NCBI GenBank assembly: GCA_019187495.1 | Contig: JABAQN010000075.1 | Coordinates: forward strand, 1 to 38,686 | DNA: 38,686 nt | Reading direction: 5' to 3' | Source: Steroidobacteraceae bacterium | GTDB lineage: Bacteria > Pseudomonadota > Gammaproteobacteria > Steroidobacterales > Steroidobacteraceae | The notes under the pieces: generated by a model | What the model was told of the DNA's origin: nothing | Database searches by the model: none | The model's input: the letters and a program-made list of their open reading frames with translations, nothing else | Made by a program: the position numbers and the translations under genes | Shown here: piece after piece, positions 8,731-19,782 of the stretch | Layout of the letters: each line of letters opens with the position of its first letter | Position numbering within the stretch: the stretch's first letter is position 1

Positions 8731-9270
8731 TCAGCGTGACCGGTAGTCGAACGACGTGAAATGGTGGCGTTCGACGCCGGCGGCGCGATCCTCGAGGTAG
8801 CGCCTGAGCGTGAACGTGATGCTCGGAAACGCGAGGTCGTCCCAGGGAATTTCGGCTTCGGTGACGAGCTTCGATTCGAGGCTCTCGGGGCCGACGCCGA
8901 ACTCCGGATCGGCGAGCCGCGCGCGGAAGAACACGTGCACCTGGCCCACTTGCAGGACGTGCACGATCGACACGAGAGAGCCGATCTCGACGCGCGCGAG
9001 CGCTTCTTCGTGCGATTCGCGCTCCGCGGCCTGTTGCAGCGTTTCGCCGTTCTCCATGAAGCCCGCCGGCACCGTCCAGTAGCCGCGCCGCGGCTCGATC
9101 GCGCGCTTGCAGATGAGGATGCGACCGCCGTCCTCCGGCACGCAGCCGACGACCAGTTTCGGGTTCTGGTAGTGGATCGTGCCGCAGTGGTCACAGACGT
9201 AGCGCGGCAGGTGATCACCCGGCGGGATCCGCCGCGTGACCTTCGCGCCGCACTGGCTGCAGAAATTCAT
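8731..9270 (-). CDS. Zinc-ribbon NUDIX hydrolase
   Basis: A 179-residue hydrolase expected to cleave a nucleoside-diphosphate-linked compound. An N-terminal zinc ribbon is formed by Cys4, Cys7, Cys26 and Cys29 (FCSQCG and VCDHCG). It is followed by [12 protein letters not shown], as in NudC-like proteins, but the full NudC architecture is not present. The Nudix box [16 protein letters not shown] plus SHEEA fits G-x5-E-x7-RE-x2-EE, with the later glycine of the consensus replaced. The ATG (9270-9268) overlaps the stop of the upstream lipoprotein gene by one base (TGATG), so translation is probably coupled. The exact substrate is unknown. Confidence 0.85.
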   Translation of the reverse strand: MNFCSQCGAKVTRRIPPGDHLPRYVCDHCGTIHYQNPKLVVGCVPEDGGRILICKRAIEPRRGYWTVPAGFMENGETLQQAAERESHEEALARVEIGSLVSIVHVLQVGQVHVFFRARLADPEFGVGPESLESKLVTEAEIPWDDLAFPSITFTLRRYLEDRAAGVERHHFTSFDYRSR

Positions 9271-9944
9271 CAATTGCCGGAGGCCCCGGCCATGGCGCGT
9301 GCCGTGTCGAGGCCCTCGCGTATCGTCCGCGCCCAGCGCGCCATGACCTGCCGGGCATCGGCGAGGTTCGTCACCGCGTTCGTGATCTGCAGATAGCCGC
9401 GATCCACGCCTTCCTTCCGGTCGACCACGCGCGCGAGCAGCGTGCCGCTCGCGCCGTCCCGGAACTCCGCCGCGAGCGTCATGCGGCCGGGCTCGACCGT
9501 GTACATGCGCACGCTCCCGGCCGTGGAGAGGCTGACGTCCGGCGCATTGATGTACAGATCGATGATCTCGGGCGTGATGTGCAGCGTCGCCGGTCCCGAT
9601 TCACCGACGATCCGGTACTTGCCATCGGCCGACAACACCTCGGTGAACACCTTGCGGAATTCATCGGCGAGCGCGCGTTTGATCCGCGCCGTATCGACGC
9701 GCTGCAGTCCGGCGGAGGTCGGGTTCGGGTTCCAGTTCCTGTCGAACGAGACTTCGAGCGGGTCGAGCATGATCTCGCTGTAACGGGCGAGGTTCGCGTG
9801 CGGGCGCAGGTAGACCGCATCGAACTTCTTCTGCGGGTACAGTTCGAGCCCTTCCCAGGTCCCGGCCGGCTTCGGCGCCGTCGCACACGCGGACAGCAGC
9901 AGCGCCGCGGCCGCGGTCATCGCAGCATCATGAATCGTACGCAT
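9270..9944 (-). CDS. DUF3313-type lipoprotein of unknown function
   Basis: A 224-residue predicted lipoprotein. The N-terminus (MRTIHDAAMTAAAALLLSAC) ends in a lipobox with Cys20, so it should be lipidated and membrane-attached, facing the periplasm. The mature part has the look of the DUF3313 family: a segment around FDAVYLRPHANLARY, then a conserved mixed alpha/beta region ending in RWARTIREGLD. No catalytic motif is visible. It lies 26 bases downstream of tRNA-Leu on the same strand and overlaps the NUDIX gene start by one base. The family assignment is from recall of its general pattern and is moderately sure; the function is not known. Confidence 0.75.
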   Translation of the reverse strand: MRTIHDAAMTAAAALLLSACATAPKPAGTWEGLELYPQKKFDAVYLRPHANLARYSEIMLDPLEVSFDRNWNPNPTSAGLQRVDTARIKRALADEFRKVFTEVLSADGKYRIVGESGPATLHITPEIIDLYINAPDVSLSTAGSVRMYTVEPGRMTLAAEFRDGASGTLLARVVDRKEGVDRGYLQITNAVTNLADARQVMARWARTIREGLDTARAMAGASGN

Positions 9945-9970
9945 CGTGAAGCCCTCGCAGGACTCGGGTT

Positions 9971-10057
9971 TGGTGCCGGGAGAGGGAATCGAACCCACAC
10001 TCTGTCGCCAGAACCGGATTTTGAGTCCGGCGCGTCTACCAGTTCCGCCATCCCGGC
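9971..10057 (-). tRNA. tRNA-Leu (anticodon CAA)
   Basis: An 87-base tRNA with the CCA end encoded (TGG at 9971-9973 on the plus strand). The acceptor stem pairs GCCGGGA with TCCCGGC. The anticodon stem CCGGA/TCCGG encloses loop CTCAAAA, giving anticodon CAA, which reads UUG. A T-arm with GGTTCGATTCC and a long variable arm (type II tRNA) are visible, as expected for leucine. It is divergent from queA and sits upstream of the lipoprotein and NUDIX genes, which could be co-transcribed with it. Confidence 0.97.
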
Positions 10058-10160
10058 CGGATTGGACAAAACTTTGCCAGAATGCCGCCTCCGCCGCGAC
10101 CCTTTTCCGCCGAGGCGCGCGTGACCCCGCCGTCGAGCGCACGCCTGTTACCATGCGCGC

Positions 10161-12332
<2,172 letters not shown>

Positions 12333-12374
12333 GCGCTGCTTTACCAGCCCGCATTCCTCCAAGGGGTCTTTCCG

Positions 12375-12704
12375 ATGAACGCCTTGATTCCCGAAGCCTA
12401 CGCGCAGGCCGCCGGCGCGGCCCCGGGCGGCTCGTTCGCGCCGCTCCTGATGATGGTGGTATTCATCGTCATCTTCTACTTCCTGCTGATCCGGCCGCAG
12501 CAGAAAAAGGCGAAGGATCACCAGGCGATGCTCGCGAAGATCGCCGCGGGCGATGAAGTCGTGACGGCCGGTGGTCTGCTCGGCAAGGTGATCGAAGTGG
12601 GAGATACCTTCACGACGATCGAGATCGCGGACGGCGTGCGGGTCAAGGTGCAGAAGTTCCAGATCACCTCGCTCGTGCCGAAGGGCACGGTCAAGGGCGC
12701 CTGA
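12375..12704 (+). CDS. yajC: Sec translocon accessory subunit YajC
   Basis: A 109-residue inner-membrane protein that associates with SecDF. One transmembrane helix lies at about residues 20-40 (FAPLLMMVVFIVIFYFLLI). The conserved RPQQKKAKDHQ motif follows directly, then a cytosolic domain with GDEVVTAGGLLGKV. The ATG at 12375 fits the family length; an in-frame extension to 12279 overlaps tgt and looks unrelated. The gene is 13 bases upstream of secD. Confidence 0.96.
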   Translation: MNALIPEAYAQAAGAAPGGSFAPLLMMVVFIVIFYFLLIRPQQKKAKDHQAMLAKIAAGDEVVTAGGLLGKVIEVGDTFTTIEIADGVRVKVQKFQITSLVPKGTVKGA

Positions 12705-12717
12705 GAGAGGACCGCCG

Positions 12718-14589
12718 ATGCTCGAGTACGCCCGCTGGAAGTACATCCTCGTCTGCCTGGTCCTCGTCGCGGCGCTCCTCTTCGCGCTGCCGAATTTCTT
12801 CGGTGAAGACCCTGCGCTGCAGGTCGTGCGCAAGGACCGCGTGGCGATGGACGCGGCCGCGCAGCAGCAGGTCGCGAAGTTCCTCGGCGAACACGGCGTC
12901 GCGTACACCTCGACGTTCGTCGACAACGGCCGGCTGATGGTGCGCTTCGGCAGCGTCGCCTCGCAGCTCGCGGCGCGCGATGCCGTCAACGAGAACCTCG
13001 GCGGCGAGTACATCACTGCGCTTTCGTTCGCATCGCGCGCGCCGGCCTGGCTCGGCCGGATGGGCCTCAGACCCATGCCGCTCGGCCTCGACCTGCGCGG
13101 CGGCCTGCACCTGCTCTACCAGGTCGACGTCAACGGCGCCGTGGGCCAGCTGCTCGAGAGCTACGAACAGGATTTCCGCCGCGTGCTCGGCGAGAAGAAG
13201 CTGGCGTTCCTCGACATCGTGACGATCACGCAGGGCGCCGACATCCCGAACGGCGTGCGCGTGCTGCTCGCGCCCGGTACCGACGCCGACGCGGTGGTCG
13301 CCGCGCTCAAGGAGGTGCAGTCCGACCTCGCCATCGAGAGCCTGACGCTGCCGAGCGGACCGGCGGTGCAGGCCGTGCTCACGCCGCAGCAGATCCGCCA
13401 GCGGCAGGATTACGCGATCCAGCAGAACCTGACGACGCTCAGGAATCGCGTCAACGAACTCGGTGTGTCCGAACCGATCGTGCAGCGCCAGGGCTTCGAC
13501 CGGATCATCGTGCAGTTGCCCGGCGTGCAGAACTCGGCGGACGTGAAGGACATCCTCGGCAAGGTCGCGACGCTCGAGTTCCGCCTCGTCGACACGCAGG
13601 GCGACCTTGCGCAGGCCGTGCAGAGCGGGCGGGCGCCGCTCGGTTCGAAGCTGTACAAGGACAAGGACGGCCGGCCGGTGCTGCTGAAGCGCGACCTGAT
13701 CGTCACCGGCGACCAGCTGACCGATGCGATGACGGCGGCGACCCAGGACGGTCCCGGCGTGTCGGTGAAGCTCGACGCGCGCGGCGGCGCGCAGATGCTG
13801 AAGACGACCCAGGCGAATCTCGGCAAGCCGATGGCGGTCGTGTTCATCGAGAAATCGCGCCAGACCGTCGATGTCGGCGGCAAGAAAGTCGAGCGCGAGG
13901 TGACCGACCAGCGTGTCATCAGCGTGGCGACGATCCGTGGCGTGTTCAGCAACCAGTTCCAGATCACGGGCCTCACCCAGACGGAGGCGCGCGAACTGGC
14001 GCTGCTGCTGCGCGCCGGCTCGCTCGCGGCGCCGATCTTCCTCGCCGAAGAGCGCGCGATCGGCCCGAGCCTCGGTGCGCAGAACATCGAGCAGGGCGTC
14101 ATGGCGCTGATCGTCGGCATGCTCGGCGTGTTCGCCTTCATGGTGATCTACTACCACGTGTTCGGCATCGTCGCCGACCTCGTGTTGCTCGCGAACGTGC
14201 TGCTGCTCACGGCGCTGCTGTCGATGATGGGCGCGGCGCTGTCCTTGCCGGGCATCGCGGGCATCATCCTCACCGTCGGCATGGCGGTCGATGCGAACGT
14301 GCTGATCTACGAGCGCATCCGCGAGGAATTGCGGATCGGCGTGTCGCCGCAGGCCGCGATCCGTGCCGGTTTCGACAAGGCCTTTTCGGCGATCGCCGAT
14401 TCGAACGTCACGACACTGATCGCGGGCATCGTGCTGTGGGTGTTCGGCACCGGCGCGATCCGCGGCTTCGCGGTCGTGCTGTCGCTCGGCATCGCGACTT
14501 CGATGTTCACGGCGCTGATGGGCAGCCGTGCGCTGCTCACCCTGATGTACGGCGGCCGCGCCAAAGTCGGCAAGCTCGCGATCGGCTGA
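12718..14589 (+). CDS. secD: Protein translocase subunit SecD
   Basis: A 623-residue inner-membrane RND-type subunit that uses proton motive force to pull exported proteins through at the periplasmic side. The first membrane helix is about residues 8-26. The large periplasmic part includes the signature DLRGGLHLLYQVD near 121-134 and the repeat LRNRVNELGVSEPIVQ. Five further helices fill about 450-610, with GMAVDANVLIYERIREEL, a SecD hallmark, in the membrane region. The start is supported by a GAGAGG Shine-Dalgarno (12705-12710) seven bases upstream. Length and order (yajC-secD-secF) are typical. Confidence 0.97.
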   Translation: MLEYARWKYILVCLVLVAALLFALPNFFGEDPALQVVRKDRVAMDAAAQQQVAKFLGEHGVAYTSTFVDNGRLMVRFGSVASQLAARDAVNENLGGEYITALSFASRAPAWLGRMGLRPMPLGLDLRGGLHLLYQVDVNGAVGQLLESYEQDFRRVLGEKKLAFLDIVTITQGADIPNGVRVLLAPGTDADAVVAALKEVQSDLAIESLTLPSGPAVQAVLTPQQIRQRQDYAIQQNLTTLRNRVNELGVSEPIVQRQGFDRIIVQLPGVQNSADVKDILGKVATLEFRLVDTQGDLAQAVQSGRAPLGSKLYKDKDGRPVLLKRDLIVTGDQLTDAMTAATQDGPGVSVKLDARGGAQMLKTTQANLGKPMAVVFIEKSRQTVDVGGKKVEREVTDQRVISVATIRGVFSNQFQITGLTQTEARELALLLRAGSLAAPIFLAEERAIGPSLGAQNIEQGVMALIVGMLGVFAFMVIYYHVFGIVADLVLLANVLLLTALLSMMGAALSLPGIAGIILTVGMAVDANVLIYERIREELRIGVSPQAAIRAGFDKAFSAIADSNVTTLIAGIVLWVFGTGAIRGFAVVLSLGIATSMFTALMGSRALLTLMYGGRAKVGKLAIG

Positions 14590-14612
14590 GCCCAGGAAGC
14601 AGGAACCCACCC

Positions 14613-15548
14613 ATGGAGTTTTTCCACAAGCAGACCAACATCGCGTTCATGCGCACCCGCAAGGTGTGGTACGCGCTGTCGATCGTGATGATGGTGGTGT
14701 CGCTCGGCGCGCTCGTGACGCGGGGCCTGAACCTCGCGATCGATTTCACCGGCGGCGTGTCGGTCGAGGCGGCGCTGCCGACGGCGGCGAATGTCGATGC
14801 GATCCGCACGCAGCTCGAGGCGGCGGGCTTCCACGAGCCGCAGGTCGGCATCTTCGGCTCCTCGCGCGAAGTGGCGATCCGGCTGCCGCCGGACAGCTCG
14901 CGCTCGGTGGCGGAGATCCGCGCGAAGGTCGAGGCGGCGCTGCTCGCGGTTGCCCCGGGCGCCGAGGTGCGCAATCTCGCCGTGGTCGGCCCGCAGGTCG
15001 GCGACGAACTGCGCACCAGCGCGATCTGGGCGCTCAGCTTCACGCTGCTCCTGATCTTCATCTACATCGCGTTCCGCTTCCACACCTGGCGACTCTCGGC
15101 GGGCGCCATCGTCGCGGTGATGCACGACCCGATCCTCGTGCTCGGCATCTTCTCGATTTCGAAGACGCCGTTCGATCTTGCGGTGGTCGCGGCCATCCTC
15201 GCGGTGATCGGCTATTCGCTGAACGACACGGTCGTCATTTTCGACCGCATCCGCGAGCGCTTCGAGCACAACCGGCGCCTCGCGCCGATCACCGTGCTCG
15301 ACCAGGCGATCAACCAGACGCTGTCGCGCACGATCATGACCAAGGTGGTCACGATGATCGTCGTGGTCGCGCTGCTGTTCCTCGGCGGCCCGGTGCTGCG
15401 CGGCTTCTCCGAGGCGCTCGCGATCGGCATCCTCGCCGGCACCTACTCCTCGATCTACATTTCCTCCGCGATCGCGCTCGATGCGGGGCTCACGGCGGAG
15501 CACGTGTTCCCGACCGTGAAGAAGTCGGCGGTCGACGACCTGCCCTGA
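14613..15548 (+). CDS. secF: Protein translocase subunit SecF
   Basis: A 311-residue partner of SecD in the translocon. The first helix is about residues 19-37, followed by the SecF signature LAIDFTGGVSVE. The periplasmic domain runs to about 130, then five membrane helices with VMHDPILVLGIFS and IGYSLNDTVVIFDRIRE, where the conserved aspartates lie. The ATG at 14613 was chosen because it begins with MEFFHKQTNIAFM, the family's usual opening; the frame is open further upstream but that overlaps secD. The gene follows secD after 23 bases. Confidence 0.97.
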   Translation: MEFFHKQTNIAFMRTRKVWYALSIVMMVVSLGALVTRGLNLAIDFTGGVSVEAALPTAANVDAIRTQLEAAGFHEPQVGIFGSSREVAIRLPPDSSRSVAEIRAKVEAALLAVAPGAEVRNLAVVGPQVGDELRTSAIWALSFTLLLIFIYIAFRFHTWRLSAGAIVAVMHDPILVLGIFSISKTPFDLAVVAAILAVIGYSLNDTVVIFDRIRERFEHNRRLAPITVLDQAINQTLSRTIMTKVVTMIVVVALLFLGGPVLRGFSEALAIGILAGTYSSIYISSAIALDAGLTAEHVFPTVKKSAVDDLP

Positions 15549-15561
15549 GCGGAGCCCCTGC

Positions 15562-16305
15562 GTGCCGCCATTGATGGAGTGGCTCGTCGATCCGCAGGTG
15601 TGGCTGGTGTTCGTCACGCTGACCGCGCTCGAGATCGTCCTCGGGATCGACAACATCATCTTCATCTCGATCCTCGTGGCGCGCCTGCCGCACGAGCGCC
15701 AGAACTCGGCGCGTATCACCGGGCTCGCGCTCGCGATGCTGACGCGCGTCGCGCTGCTGTTTTCGATCGTGTGGCTGATCGGACTCACGAAGCCGTGGTT
15801 CCACATCGGCGCCCAGCCCGTGTCGGGGCGTGACCTGATCCTGTTCCTCGGCGGCCTGTTCCTGCTCGCGAAGAGCGTCACCGAGATCCACGGCACGCTC
15901 GAGGGGGCGCAGCAGGAGCGCCACACGCGCACCTACGCCAGCTTCCTGCTGATCGTGGTGCAGATCGCGATCATCGACATCGTGTTCTCGCTCGATTCCG
16001 TCTTCACGGCGGTCGGGCTCGCCAAACCCGACCAGCTCGCGATCATGGTGGCCGCGATCGTGATCGCGATCGGCGTCATGATGTGGGTATCGGCATCGAT
16101 CAGCGAGTTCATCGAGCGCCGCCCGACGATCAAGGTGCTGGCGCTCGCATTCCTGATCATGGTCGGCGTCGCGCTGATCGCCGAGAGCGCCCACTTCGAG
16201 ATTCCGCGCGGCTACCTGTACTTCGCGATGGCGTTCTCGGTGGGCGTCGAGATGATCAATATCCGCCTGCGGGACCACATCGACGCGCGACGCAACAAAG
16301 AGTGA
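15562..16305 (+). CDS. TerC family integral membrane protein
   Basis: A 247-residue polytopic membrane protein of the TerC/YgdQ-like family. Some members are linked to tellurite resistance or to metal handling during protein export, but the job of this one is not known. Family signatures are EIVLGIDNIIFISIL near residues 19-33 and the matching acidic segment IDIVFSLDSVFTAVGL near 138-153, each in a membrane helix; both carry conserved Asp and Asn or Ser residues. About seven hydrophobic helices are visible. The start is GTG at 15562, preferred over the ATG at 15574 because GGAG lies seven bases before it. It starts 13 bases after secF, so it may be transcribed with the sec genes. Confidence 0.88.
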   Translation: MPPLMEWLVDPQVWLVFVTLTALEIVLGIDNIIFISILVARLPHERQNSARITGLALAMLTRVALLFSIVWLIGLTKPWFHIGAQPVSGRDLILFLGGLFLLAKSVTEIHGTLEGAQQERHTRTYASFLLIVVQIAIIDIVFSLDSVFTAVGLAKPDQLAIMVAAIVIAIGVMMWVSASISEFIERRPTIKVLALAFLIMVGVALIAESAHFEIPRGYLYFAMAFSVGVEMINIRLRDHIDARRNKE

Positions 16306-16324
16306 CGCCGCAGGCGGTTGTGCC

Positions 16325-16330
16325 TATGAT
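16325..16330 (+). promoter_or_regulatory. Candidate -10 element for the amino acid permease
   Basis: TATGAT, matching TATAAT at five of six positions, lies 35 bases before the permease ATG in the 60-base gap after the TerC-family gene. No clear -35 box accompanies it. Confidence 0.3.
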
Positions 16331-16365
16331 GCGGCGAAAACCGGTTTCAACGACGGGGTCGAATA

Positions 16366-18177
16366 ATGAAATGGCGTACGAAGTCGGTCGATCAGGTCCA
16401 GGCTGAATACAACCGGGGCGAGCTGAAGCGCACCCTGACCGCCACGCATCTCGTGCTGCTCGGCATCGGCTGCATCATCGGCGCCGGCATCTTCGTGCGC
16501 ACCGGCAATGCCGCGGCGCTGCATGCCGGTCCCGCGGTGATGATCTCGTTCGTGATCGCCGGCGTCGTCTGCGCGTTCGCGGGGCTCTGTTACGCCGAAC
16601 TCGCCTCGGTGCTGCCCGTGTCGGGATCGGCCTACACCTACAGCTACGCGACCATCGGCGAGTTCGGCGCCTGGATCATGGGCGCGCTGCTGCTGCTCGA
16701 GTACGGCCTCGCCGCGTCGGTCGTCGCGGTCGGCTGGTCCGGCTACATGATGAGCCTGTTGAACGACCTGCACATCTCGATCCCGCCGGAATTCACCCAG
16801 GCGATGGGGAAGATCGTCGTCGACCAGGCGATCAGTTTCAGCATGGCCGACCCGCTCGTGAGCCTGAACGGCGTGACCGCGCGACTCGCCGACGGCTCGG
16901 TCGCGCAGTTCCTGTCGTCGGGCAGCGCACACCTTCCCGGCCTGCACCAGTCGACGCTCGCGGTCTACGATGTCCTGAACGGCAACGCGGCAAACGGCTA
17001 TGCGCTGACCAACGCGGCCGACATCCACCTGTCGCAGGACGTCCAGGCGGTGCTCGCCTCCGCCGCGAAAGTGCTCGATCCCGCCACGGGCCACCTGCGC
17101 GAACTGGCCGCCGGCACGACCGTGCTCACGCCGGCGGGCTCGATCGTGCAGCTGCCGATCGGCACGGTCGTGCCGCTCACCGGCGCGCACGTGGTGACCT
17201 CGCTCTTCAACCTGCCCGCGGTTGCGATCGTGCTCGCGGTCACGCTGCTGCTCGTCATCGGCGTGTCGGAGTCCGCCACGGTCAACAACATCATCGTCGC
17301 GATCAAGGTCACGGTGATCGTGGCCTTCATCGTGGTCGGCGCGTTCTTCATCGATACCGCGAACTGGCGGCCGTTCATTCCGGAGCCGACCGGCCAGCCG
17401 GGCGAGTTCGGCTGGGGCGGCATCATGCGGGCGGCGACGATCGTGTTCTTCGCCTACATCGGCTTCGAGGCGGTCTCGACCGCAGGCCAGGAGGCGAAGA
17501 ATCCGCGGCGCGACATGCCGATCGGCATCCTCGGCTCGCTCGTGATCTGCACGATCCTCTACATGGCGACCTCGGCCGTCCTGACCGGTGTCATCTCGTT
17601 CACGAAGCTGAATGTCGCGGCGCCGGTCGCGACGGCGGTCGACACCTTCGGGCCCGGCTGGGGCTGGCTCGCCAAGGCGATCAAGATCGGCGCGATCGCG
17701 GGCCTTTCGTCCGTGATCCTGGTGTTGATGTTCGGGCAGACGCGCGTGTTCTACACGATGTCGCGCGACGGGTTGCTGCCGAACGCGCTCGCCAGGGTGC
17801 ACCCGCGCTTCAAGACGCCGTGGATCAATACCCTGATCGTCGGCGCGGTCGTGGCGCTCGCGGCCGCCGTGTTCGACATCAACACGCTCGGTGACCTGAC
17901 GTCGGTCGGCACGCTCGCGGCCTTCGCGATCGTCTGCGTCGCGACGATGTGGCTGCGCCAGACGCGGCCCGACCTGCCGCGCGGCTTCATGACGCCGTTC
18001 TATCCGGTGACGCCGATCCTCGGCGTGATTTCGTGCCTCTTCCTGATCACCGCGGTCGAGGAGCGCGTGCTGCACTTCTTCATGTGGTTCCTGTCCGGCT
18101 CGGTCGTGCTCTATTTCCTGTACGGCTACTGGGCGAGCCCGATGCGCGAGCGGGCGGGGGCTTCGAGCGGCGCCTGA
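16366..18177 (+). CDS. APC-superfamily amino acid permease (cationic amino acid transporter type) with an inserted loop
   Basis: A 603-residue inner-membrane transporter. It opens with LKRTLTATHLVLLGIGCIIGAGIFVRTGNAAA, here residues 20-51 of the APC first helix, and continues with the conserved FFAYIGFEAVSTAGQEAKNP and FGQTRVFYTMSRDGLLP blocks of the SLC7/YfnA-like group. About twelve helices are visible. Relatives are usually shorter, below about 520 residues. The extra length lies at about 139-278, between helix LLEYGLAASVVAVGW and helix FNLPAVAIVLAVTLLLVIG, as a hydrophilic stretch with threonine- and valine-rich repeats. The substrate is probably an amino acid, but which one cannot be read. 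It is convergent with suhB, with only 11 bases between the stops. Confidence 0.88.
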   Translation: MKWRTKSVDQVQAEYNRGELKRTLTATHLVLLGIGCIIGAGIFVRTGNAAALHAGPAVMISFVIAGVVCAFAGLCYAELASVLPVSGSAYTYSYATIGEFGAWIMGALLLLEYGLAASVVAVGWSGYMMSLLNDLHISIPPEFTQAMGKIVVDQAISFSMADPLVSLNGVTARLADGSVAQFLSSGSAHLPGLHQSTLAVYDVLNGNAANGYALTNAADIHLSQDVQAVLASAAKVLDPATGHLRELAAGTTVLTPAGSIVQLPIGTVVPLTGAHVVTSLFNLPAVAIVLAVTLLLVIGVSESATVNNIIVAIKVTVIVAFIVVGAFFIDTANWRPFIPEPTGQPGEFGWGGIMRAATIVFFAYIGFEAVSTAGQEAKNPRRDMPIGILGSLVICTILYMATSAVLTGVISFTKLNVAAPVATAVDTFGPGWGWLAKAIKIGAIAGLSSVILVLMFGQTRVFYTMSRDGLLPNALARVHPRFKTPWINTLIVGAVVALAAAVFDINTLGDLTSVGTLAAFAIVCVATMWLRQTRPDLPRGFMTPFYPVTPILGVISCLFLITAVEERVLHFFMWFLSGSVVLYFLYGYWASPMRERAGASSGA

Positions 18178-18188
18178 CGGCGCGCTGC

Positions 18189-18989
18189 TCAGGCGTCCCG
18201 CAGCGCCGCCGGCACGTGGGGCGCAATCAGTTCGAGCAACGTTTCGTACACGCGCGGCGTGCCGGCGACGATGTGTGGTGACAGGTCGTACGGCCGGCCG
18301 GTCAGCGTGCCGATGCGACCGCCCGCTTCCTGGATCAGGAGCGCACCCGCGGCCGTGTCCCAGGGATTCAGGCCGAATTCCCAGAACCCGTCCACGCGCC
18401 CCGCGGCGACATAGGCGAGGTCGAGCGCGGCGGCGCCTGGCCGGCGCACACCGGCTGTCGATTGCATGATCGCCTTCAGTTGCGCGAGATAGGCATCGAT
18501 GTAGTCGGCGTTGGCGCGGAACGGGAATCCGGTCGCGACCAGCGCGCCCTCGATGCCCGGCCGGTTGCTGACCCGCAGGCGCCGGTTCTCGAGCCGCGCG
18601 CCGTCGCCGCGACTCGCCGTGAAAATCTCCTGCCGCATCGGGTCGTAGATCACGGCATGCTCGAGCCGCCCCCGGTGCCGGCACGCGATCGACACGGCAT
18701 AGGTCGGAAAGCCGTGCAGGTAGTTGGTGGTGCCGTCGAGCGGGTCGATGATCCAGACCGTCTCGGAATCACCGCTGCGGCCGCCTTCCTCGCCGAGGAA
18801 CGCGTGCGTCGGGTAAGCCTTCGAGAGGATCGCGATGATCTCCTGCTCGGCGGCCCGGTCGACCTCGGTCGCGAAATCATTGCGGCCCTTCGTCTCGACC
18901 TTGAGGCTTTCGAGCCGGTTGATGCTGCGCACGATGATCTCGCCGGCGCGGCGCGCTGCGCGGACCGCGATGTTGACTGCTGGTTGCAT
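18189..18989 (-). CDS. suhB: Inositol-1-monophosphatase family protein SuhB
   Basis: A 266-residue Mg-dependent phosphatase. In E. coli SuhB also joins transcription antitermination complexes on rRNA operons. The metal site is visible: Asp44, Glu67 in GEEGG, the motif IDPLDGTT at 81-88 (Asp82, Asp85), and the C-terminal WDTAAG with Trp210 and Asp211. The ATG at 18987-18989 gives MQPAVNIAVRAAR, close to the E. coli opening; a GTG two codons upstream is possible. The gene is divergent from trmJ across 40 bases, the E. coli neighbourhood too. Nothing unusual is seen. Confidence 0.94.
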   Translation of the reverse strand: MQPAVNIAVRAARRAGEIIVRSINRLESLKVETKGRNDFATEVDRAAEQEIIAILSKAYPTHAFLGEEGGRSGDSETVWIIDPLDGTTNYLHGFPTYAVSIACRHRGRLEHAVIYDPMRQEIFTASRGDGARLENRRLRVSNRPGIEGALVATGFPFRANADYIDAYLAQLKAIMQSTAGVRRPGAAALDLAYVAAGRVDGFWEFGLNPWDTAAGALLIQEAGGRIGTLTGRPYDLSPHIVAGTPRVYETLLELIAPHVPAALRDA

Positions 18990-19017
18990 GGGCACCGGGA
19001 CGGGGCGGGGAAGGCAC

Positions 19018-19023
19018 TACAAT
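19018..19023 (+). promoter_or_regulatory. Candidate -10 element for trmJ
   Basis: TACAAT (five of six to TATAAT) ends exactly six bases before the trmJ ATG, so transcription would begin at or next to the start codon and the mRNA would be leaderless. There is no Shine-Dalgarno. No convincing -35 box is found at the normal spacing. Confidence 0.45.
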
Positions 19024-19029
19024 ATCACG

Positions 19030-19782
19030 ATGCTCGCGGCGGACATCAGGTTCGTGCTGGTCGGCACCCAGCATCCCGGCAACATCGGCGCGGTGGCGCG
19101 CGCGATGAAGAACATGGCGCTCGAGCGCCTCGTGCTGGTCCGGCCGCGGGAATTCCCGCATGCGGAGGCCACGGCGCGCGCCTCGGGTGCCGATGACGTG
19201 CTGGCGGCTGCCCGCGTCGTCGATCGGCTCGAGGCCGCCATCGGCGATTGCGGGCTCGTGGTCGCCACCACCGCCCGCGAGCGCGAACACAACCACCGCG
19301 TGCTCGACATTCGCGACGCCGCGCCGCGCATCGTCGCCGAGGCGGCGCGTGGTCCCGTCGCGGTGCTGTTCGGCGGCGAACGCGCCGGGCTCTCGAACGA
19401 CGAAATCGATGCGGCGCACATGCTCGCCCGCATTCCGGCCAATCCCGCCTACACCTCGCTCAACCTCGCGATGGCGGCGCAACTGATCGGCTACGAGATC
19501 CATCGCGCACGCGGGGCGCAGGTCACGACGGCGCCGGGTGCCGTGCCGCTCGCGACGGTCACCGAACTCGAGCGATTCTTCGAGCACCTCGACGCGGTGC
19601 TCGCCGAGATCGATTTCCGCGATCGCACGGCGAGCGGCACGCACCTGCGCCAGCGCCTGCGGCGGCTCTTCCAGCGTGCGGAAATGGACCAGAACGAAGT
19701 GAATATCCTGCGCGGCATCCTGGCCGCGGTGCAGGGGCGGCGCAAGGTGGCGGGCAGCAAGTGTCCGCCGCGGAGTGCGTGA
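19030..19782 (+). CDS. trmJ: tRNA (cytidine/uridine-2'-O-)-methyltransferase TrmJ
   Basis: A 250-residue SPOUT methyltransferase that 2'-O-methylates position 32 of several tRNAs. The N-terminal TQHPGNIGAVARAMKNM is the family's RNA-contact motif. The trefoil-knot SAM site is visible as LFGGERAGLSNDEI and IPANPAYTSLNLAMAAQL. A helical C-terminal extension (about 165-250) is as in E. coli TrmJ. The gene lies between suhB and iscS, where E. coli has trmJ followed by iscR; no iscR is present here. The stop overlaps the iscS start by one base (TGATG), so the Isc genes are coupled to it. Confidence 0.94.
   Translation: MLAADIRFVLVGTQHPGNIGAVARAMKNMALERLVLVRPREFPHAEATARASGADDVLAAARVVDRLEAAIGDCGLVVATTAREREHNHRVLDIRDAAPRIVAEAARGPVAVLFGGERAGLSNDEIDAAHMLARIPANPAYTSLNLAMAAQLIGYEIHRARGAQVTTAPGAVPLATVTELERFFEHLDAVLAEIDFRDRTASGTHLRQRLRRLFQRAEMDQNEVNILRGILAAVQGRRKVAGSKCPPRSA

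Noticed and set aside
12691..14610. A 639-codon open frame opposite secD
   Set aside because: secD is certain on the plus strand; the antisense reading is a charge-rich shadow without any motif.
16324..18684. A 786-codon open frame on the minus strand opposite the permease and into suhB
   Set aside because: The permease on the plus strand has clear membrane helices and family motifs; the antisense protein is low-complexity and hydrophilic.
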